64,000 nucleotides of DNA from Conchocele bisecta (taxonomy: Eukaryota; Mollusca; Bivalvia; Lucinida; Thyasiridae), in assembly GCA_029237695.1 (NCBI GenBank), contig CM055272.1:35102791-35166790 (forward strand), in the 5' to 3' direction. The translations under genes were made by a program, and so were the position numbers. Below are positions 57,641-64,000 of the stretch, in pieces. Under the pieces are notes generated by a model that did no database searches, was not told the DNA's origin, and saw nothing but the letters and a program-made list of their open reading frames with translations. Positions within the stretch are counted from its first letter, which is position 1. Every line of letters starts with the position of its first letter.

Positions 57641-58095
57641 ACTCAGCTGTGGATCTTTGACATATTTTACGGTGAATGTCCGCATATGCCACCATGTGAT
57701 AATGACCCGATTGCTCGCAATCCTCTTTGATGGGAATGACATCGTCGAAAATGGATCACTGTCAGTGATGGAAGTTCGCCGGTGCCATTACATAATGGCA
57801 GACCAGGGCTCTTTTCACTAAACTTCGTACGACTAAGATGTTCGTAAGTGCAAATTTAGGATAGTCTGGAAATTTAAATTGATGGATTTACATTTATTGA
57901 GCATATGCTATCATAATTGTGCACCTTACGAAAATTTTAGTAATACGAAGTTTAGTGAAAAGGCCCCCTGAATTGTGTTAATCTGTCCATTTACATTGCT
58001 ATAGTGTTGCCTCATACAATTACGCTATTTACATTCTCTTCATGCTACTGAGTAAAATAAAGCATTTTGTATTCTATTGTGGTATTGTATTATAC
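57641..58095. repeat. dispersed repeat (copy at 63070-63590) carrying MITE D
   Basis: Both copies share TCAGCTGTGGATCTT, AATGACCCGATTGCTCGCAA, GTTCGCCGGTGCCATTACAT and GTAAAATAAAGCATTTTGTA. A family D MITE sits at the same place in both (57806-57967 here, shortened centrally), so it was present before the repeat spread. Confidence 0.85.
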
Positions 58096-60384
58096 CGACT
58101 GTTTCCTGAGCCTTGCCAGATATTTTTTTTCCATTCACGGCACTAACCTACTATTCTCTATACCCATTCACACAGTGACATTAATTAGAATTGCTTCTAC
58201 TTGCTAACGGTATTCGGTATACTATATTAAGTCAGCGTATACCATGAACAGGGTCATTAACGGGACCAGGTTTAACCCTGTCAACCTTACATACCATAAA
58301 GCCAACATTTGCAAACACTGTAGATACAGATGAGCCGGCTCGTAACGAGCCGTCTTATCAAAATCTACAGTATTTTCCAGAACTTTTCAGATACATATGG
58401 GCCGCGCTCTGTGAAAACCGGCCTTAATGACAAAATTTTCGATTTGCATTTTTTTACATTTTCTGATGCGGACACCTTTCAAAAACAATATTCTGAAAAG
58501 AAAGTGCAATCATGTTTAATAGTTTTTGTTTTTTCTCACTTGTTGTAGCACCATGTGAGTCACGCCAGAAAAAAAACGTAACATCATAGAGAAAATGACG
58601 TTATTGAAACGGCGACGTTTGTACAATACAACTCAACAGCCTACAGTAGAAATGAGTGTTCATAGACTCATTGATTGTGCTTGCTGTAAACTGTATTTGC
58701 TGATAAGTTACACTAAATGTATCTACAAGTGTTAGTATGTATACTATCAAACATTCATCAGAATAAAACTATGATATGTACATGTAGTGAACAAAACAAA
58801 CGCACAACTATCGATTTTAAATCTATAATTAGCCGACCTGTGGCTTCATAATTTGCCACCATCGCCATAATAGATTCATATACGTGTGTCGTCAGAAAGA
58901 TACATTGTAATTATTTCAGAATTGACGTCATTTACAGTTAATTGTGACGTCATTTATTGATTTAGACAATACGTCACCAAATACCAAAAAAAAACTAAAC
59001 GGCATTCCTGGTTTTGGAAATTGTAAATTATATGCACATCGTATCGGTGATTGAAACAAATGCATTGTATTTCTGTAGAAATGAATGACCAGAATCTGGA
59101 TAGGCCTACGGCTGCACATATCAATGACTTCAGCGCCCGATGGGGTCTAGAGGGTAGTCGGACACCCTCGGGCATTTTTAAACAAAATAAAAATCGACTG
59201 TCCATTTCCCAACTCTTGGAATTAAATTTACATCTCAGAAAGCGGGAAGAACATTTTCCTGTGTAGCCAATATGACTGGCGGACGGGCTAATGTACATGT
59301 ACCCCGTACTAGCAGGTAGCAGGTCTATGAGCAAATGCTGCGCGCTGACCCCCACTCCCTCGACTGGCCACCACCGCCACTGCCGGGAAAATGTGGAGAT
59401 GGTTGTATAATTGTTACATGTCCCGATAAAAATACCGGCAGTATATTCTCTCGTCGGGAATAATTAATTTGAAAATGAAATTAATTTGAAATTTGAAAAT
59501 GAAATGTAAATGTCAAACATATTCCGGAGGGCATACTGCCGGACCCACCTAGCAGTCTCCCCAGTCTCTCGACGAACAAACGGTGCTAGTTCGAATGTAT
59601 AGTAAACTATTTCAATTAAGAAGTCCCCCCCCCACCCTAACCTGAAATCCTGGACCCGCCCCTGAAAAGCACCGTGGCGTACGTACATGTATTTTGCATA
59701 ACTGCACACTATAACACAGTATTGTTTTTGTTGAAATGACACTCTGACACCCTGCGACTATTGTTCGAAGCGGCTCATTTGAATTTAGACGCGTTTAATG
59801 TGTTCATGTGCGTTTGCTTTATATTATTTACACGCCTCCGACTAGAAATGCCCTTTGATAACAAACAAAGCACGCAGACGTGCATTATTTAGTACAATGT
59901 AGTATAATGTAAGAAAATTAACAACAATCTGGCAAAGTCTGACTTCTTAAATATGTAAATCTTGGAGACCTGTGCATCTGTGCAATCTGATCAGTGTCTG
60001 CAATTATTGCAAATATACTAGTAAAATTACTATACATTCATATAACCATATTTACAAGTGGTCATTTTAAAGAATATTTACATTGTTATCAAACGGCAAT
60101 CGTACGGCTGATTTAATGTGATATTTTTGAAAGTCGCTAAATATTACGTGACACCGTACACGTAAGTGGTAGCAGATACAGATATAAATCAGTAGGCTAC
60201 GTCCTTGGTGGCTACAATTATGTATTACAATTATCATGATTATTTTGTCGCAGTAAATATGCATGTAACACAATACCAACACACTAAATACTAAAACATG
60301 TTTGGCCCAGTGTCACCATGATGCGATATGCCAGGAGCGGCGTATATTTTGGCACTATCATAATTATATATATACTGGAGTCAG
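58096..60384. other. no gene; several repeat fragments
   Basis: Holds a GAGCCGGCTCGTAACGAGCC copy at 58317-58380 followed by GGGCCGCGCTCTGTGAAAAC at about 58400, whose mirror is at about 61820 next to TTAA, and the repeat at 59519-59665. A 71-codon frame at 59051-59266 has no recognisable motif. Confidence 0.5.
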
Positions 60385-61255
60385 GTTGTCCGTCCGTCCG
60401 TCCGTCAGTGCGTGCGTCCGTGCGTCCGTAAACTTAACATCAGAGAAATATTGTTATAACTTCTATTTCCTTCATCTAAAATGCTTAATATTTCACACAT
60501 GCATACCTGTAAGGCTCTACTAACATGCTGTGCCAAATTCACGACCGTCCAACCCCCGCTGATCCCAAGGTCAAGGTCACATACTTAGTCTGTTTACAAA
60601 AAATAACATCAGGGAAATATTGTTATAACTTCTATTTCCTTCAACTAAAATGCTTAATATTTCACACATGCATTCCTGTAAGGCTCTACTACCATGATGT
60701 GCCAAATCCACGACCATCTAACCCCCGCTGGTCCCCAGGTCAAGGTCAAATACTTGGTCGCTTTACAAAACTTTACATCAGAGAAATAAGTTATAACTTC
60801 TATTTCCTTCATTGAACATTCTTAATATTTCACTCGTCCATTCCTCTAAGGTTGTACTATCAGGCTGTGACAAATCTACGACCCGTCCAATCCCCCGCTG
60901 ATTCCAAGGTCAAGGTCACATACGTTGTCTCTACAAAACTTAACATCAGAGAAATATGTTATAACTTCTATTTCTCTCATCGAAAATTCTTAATAGTTCA
61001 TGCATGCATTCATCTAAGGCTCTACTATCATGCTGTGACAAATTCCCACTGATTTCGAGGTCATGGTCACATATAGTTAGTCTCTTTACAAAACTTAACA
61101 TCAGAGAAATCGGTTATTACTTCTATTTCCTTGCTCGGATCTGCTTCACATTTCACACACGCATTGCTCCAATGGACGTCTACCACCCTGTCACAAATTC
61201 ACGTTCATGCCCAGAGTCAAGGTCACAATCCCACGCACTTGGAAAATTTTACATA
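60385..61255. repeat. ~169-bp tandem array, about five units, with (CCGT)n leader
   Basis: CATCAGAGAAAT recurs at about 60438, 60607, 60777, 60945 and 61098. Each unit has TTATAACTTCTATTTCC, ATTTCACACATGCAT and CCAAGGTCAAGGTCACATA. It starts with GTCCGTCCGTCCGTC at about 60389. It is the local amplification of the dispersed repeat seen once at 27130-27365. Confidence 0.9.
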
Positions 61256-62139
61256 TTTTAGGGGTACATGGGCCCACGTGGGGGGTATTCCGTAAGCCTC
61301 GCTTACTGACCGATCTAATTATACATCTGTGATACGCTTATTTTTCTGAAAATTCCAAATCGTATTTTTATTTAGATTTTTGAAACATTCGACATGCGAA
61401 ACAGTAAGTTAAACGAATTAAACCCTGTGCCCAGTTCTATTTGTTACATAATACTGATTCTGTGATGGTGTTATCTAAACATTACCGATTGTATGGTTAT
61501 TTAGTTTCAAATGTCAGGGCACAAGTCGTCCATATATTCTAAAAAATAATCGACAAAATCACTACGTGTTTCCTTGAAGGAAACCGAAAAAACAGACAAC
61601 TGTCTGAAGCACTATGGAAACAACTGTACAATTCTGCTACGCTTATCCAGAGTTAAAATGTTTGTGAGTCACAAATAGTAAAGCGTACGGTTATAAATAG
61701 GACAACATCAACTTATTCCAATTACGCAACTATTTCAAGTGTCAAAATCCGACGTGACGTTGGTAAATTTAAGCGTAACTTTGCGACGTCATTTTCAGGC
61801 TTTCATGACGTTGTCATTAAGGCTAGTTTTCACAGAGCGCGGCCCATATATATTTTTTATAAAAATATTCACCATCTGATTAATGTCGAAAAATCAGCAT
61901 GCTAGAGCAAGTCAATTCTAGTTATTATGTTAAGGGCCATGTATTCAAACGACAATACATGCATTTAACCTGTCAACACTATTTCCCTCTATAGCGGTGT
62001 TTGCAAATACATGTAGTGTAGATCCAGATGAGCAGGCTCGTCACGAGCCGTTAACTCAGGATCTGCACTTTTTGCATGTAATTTTCATTTTTTCAGAAGA
62101 AAGCACAATCTTGTCTTAAATGGACTAGTTTGACATTGT
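61256..62139. other. no gene; hairpin repeat near the gap
   Basis: TTAAGGCTAGTTTTCACAGA, then GCGCGGCCC at about 61817, is the mirror of 58400-58433. The GAGCCGGCTC-type hairpin appears at 62017-62080 (here GAGCAGGCTCGTCACGAGCC). No gene is seen. Confidence 0.5.
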
Positions 62140-62639
62140 NNNNNNNNNNNNNNNNNNNNNNNNNNNNNNNNNNNNNNNNNNNNNNNNNNNNNNNNNNNNN
62201 NNNNNNNNNNNNNNNNNNNNNNNNNNNNNNNNNNNNNNNNNNNNNNNNNNNNNNNNNNNNNNNNNNNNNNNNNNNNNNNNNNNNNNNNNNNNNNNNNNNN
62301 NNNNNNNNNNNNNNNNNNNNNNNNNNNNNNNNNNNNNNNNNNNNNNNNNNNNNNNNNNNNNNNNNNNNNNNNNNNNNNNNNNNNNNNNNNNNNNNNNNNN
62401 NNNNNNNNNNNNNNNNNNNNNNNNNNNNNNNNNNNNNNNNNNNNNNNNNNNNNNNNNNNNNNNNNNNNNNNNNNNNNNNNNNNNNNNNNNNNNNNNNNNN
62501 NNNNNNNNNNNNNNNNNNNNNNNNNNNNNNNNNNNNNNNNNNNNNNNNNNNNNNNNNNNNNNNNNNNNNNNNNNNNNNNNNNNNNNNNNNNNNNNNNNNN
62601 NNNNNNNNNNNNNNNNNNNNNNNNNNNNNNNNNNNNNNN
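62140..62639. other. assembly gap, 500 N
   Basis: Exactly 500 undetermined bases, a standard scaffold placeholder. It begins near a hairpin repeat and ends inside a family C MITE, so repeats probably broke the assembly. Confidence 0.99.
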
Positions 62640-62973
62640 ATTCAAAGTACGTATTATGTTATATTGTCCTTATTACGATTTTGATGAAATATGGCGCATC
62701 AGACGTGTCTTGTTAAGCTGCATTTGGTGGTCTTTGTATGTTCGCCCAAACTTCTGTCGTTTTTGCGAATAATCTATTTCCGTGTCTCGATTCTTCGCAA
62801 AAACGACATAAGTCTGTGTCGAACTCCCTGTAAGACCATATGCAGCTCATGAAGACGCGTTTGCTGTGCCATATTTCATCAAAATCAGTTGCATATTAAT
62901 GAAAATATCAAATAATACTGACTTTGGAGTGGGCGACGTTGTTGTTGTTGTAACCACGTGATCATGCACCTTG
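62640..62973. mobile_element. MITE family C, left end lost in gap
   Basis: Begins within the left arm (TTCAAAGTACGTATTATG), keeps the central hairpin TTCTTCGCAAAAACGACATA and the complete right end GTTGTAACCACGTGATCATG, ending CACCTTG. Confidence 0.75.
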
Positions 62974-63069
62974 CCATGTATCCAGTAAGAACCACAAACA
63001 CATGTAAGCGCTGTGTGCGTTGTTCACCGTGCATAACCGTGCTCGAGAATATGGTCATTTCTTTATGAG

Positions 63070-63590
63070 AAGTCAGCTGTGGATCTTAGACATATTTTAC
63101 GTTGAATGTCCACATGCGCAACCATGTGATAATGACCCGATTGCTCGCAATCCTCTTTGATGGGAATGACATCGTCGAAAATTGAACACTCTCAGTGATG
63201 GAAGTTCGCCGGTGCCATTACATAATGGCACACCAGGGCTCTTTCACTAAACTTCGTACGACTAAAATGTTCGAAAGTGCAAATTTAGGATCGCCTGGAA
63301 ATTTCAATTGATGGATTTACATTTATTGAGCATAGGATATGCTCAATAACTGTATATCCAACAATTGTTTACAAGAAAATATTATTTATGTGCAATTTAC
63401 AGACTATCATAATTGTGCACTTTACGAACATTTTAGTCGTACGAAGTATAGTGAAACGGCCCCCTGAATTGTGTTAATCTGTCCATTTACATTGCCATAG
63501 TGTCGCCTCATACAATTACGCTATTTACATTCTCTTCATGCTACTGAGTAAAATAAAGCATTTTGTATTCTAATAATTATATTGTGTTAT
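63070..63590. repeat. second copy of the 57641 repeat, with full MITE D
   Basis: Same order as 57641-58095; the family D MITE inside (63236-63464) is longer than in the other copy, with its TTGAGCATAGGATATGCTCA centre intact. Confidence 0.85.
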
Positions 63591-63654
63591 TGTATTTTAC
63601 CGACTGTCAAGCTTACAACGAATGCAGATCCTGATTAGCATACCCATTCACACA

Positions 63655-64000
63655 GTCATAATTCCAGCACACAAACATTTACACAATTCCCTAACATTTG
63701 ATTGGCCCGTAGCAAGTATCTGTCCAAAATGTATATCCCAGTAAACTCCCATGCCGAACTACTTTCAGTAACCGTGAGGCGCAGTTAAAATAATTCTTAA
63801 GAAAACAGAAAATAAACACATTTTCTTTATGAATTTATTCCAAATGCTGGAATTATAAGGAATGAATGGCCTTTTTGTGGAATTTATCGAGGATATAAAC
63901 TTGGAAAAGTCGCGGGAATACTGGACGAGGCCTTCCGGCCTTCGTCCAGTATTCCCACGACATTTCCAAGTTTATACCCCGATAAATTCCACAAGAAGGC
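63655..64000. repeat. fold-back repeat, copy 2, cut by window end
   Basis: Matches 54909-55250 including the ~60-base palindrome arms around GCCTTCCGGCC (centre about 63942). It runs off the right edge of the window. Confidence 0.85.

Noticed and set aside
58954..59355. 133-codon minus-strand frame and a 71-codon plus-strand frame at the same place
   Set aside because: Neither shows a domain, signal peptide or splice-site support; likely chance.
62085..62684. 184-186 codon frames across the N block
   Set aside because: They consist of undetermined bases.

Overview
The window is animal nuclear DNA, AT-rich and almost free of ordinary host genes. It is packed with tandem repeats, fold-back elements and terminal-inverted-repeat (TIR) transposons. 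Spliced transposon exons with GT-AG introns, a single-exon rhodopsin-type receptor, a RT remnant and short palindromic SINE-like cores (GATCAGCCTG type) point to an invertebrate. A marine mollusc, probably a bivalve, fits best; this is inferred from repeat style and not proven. A 500-N scaffold gap lies at 62140-62639.

Layout. (1) 1-6160: a 4.55 kb TIR element (728-5278, arms about 315 bp) carries a decayed copy (about 1475-4718, minus) of a multicopy uncharacterised invertebrate protein family with a DTD acidic motif reminiscent of PIN/FEN-like nucleases. (2) 6163-21605: two arrays of one ~187-bp satellite whose monomer contains the palindrome CCCCTTAAGGGG. About 3.2 kb plus a degenerate 0.55 kb block lie in one orientation and about 10 kb in the other, separated by a ~55-bp minisatellite and a tRNA-like sequence. 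The large array has a higher-order repeat of about 16 monomers (2.99 kb). (3) 21848-40600: a 2.5 kb inverted duplication (21848-24500 / 37345-39845) holding a non-LTR reverse transcriptase split by TTAA-flanked MITEs. Between the arms lie more MITEs and the one recognisable host-type gene, a class A GPCR (32422-33611, plus) broken by one frameshift. (4) 43368-51418: an 8.05 kb Mutator-like (MULE) transposon flanked by a 9-bp target duplication, with TIRs built of 43-bp tandem units. (5) 51.8-64 kb: MITE/fold-back families, minisatellites, a ~169-bp tandem array and the gap.

The most interesting system is the 8.05 kb transposon. Its minus-strand gene (50135 to 44439) reads, in order: SGNH/GDSL hydrolase (split over three exons with phase-consistent canonical introns), Pro-Thr hexanucleotide linker, FAR1-like zinc-binding region, MULE DDE transposase, SWIM zinc finger, basic GRPKG linker, and a Ulp1 (C48) SUMO-protease domain with an intact His-Asp-Gln-Cys set. 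The copy carries two in-frame stops in the FAR1 region and linker, a third at the linker/Ulp1 junction, and about four frameshifts, so it is either a young dead copy or partly affected by consensus errors. The second candidate system is the 728-5278 element, which suggests that an abundant orphan gene family travels inside TIR transposons.
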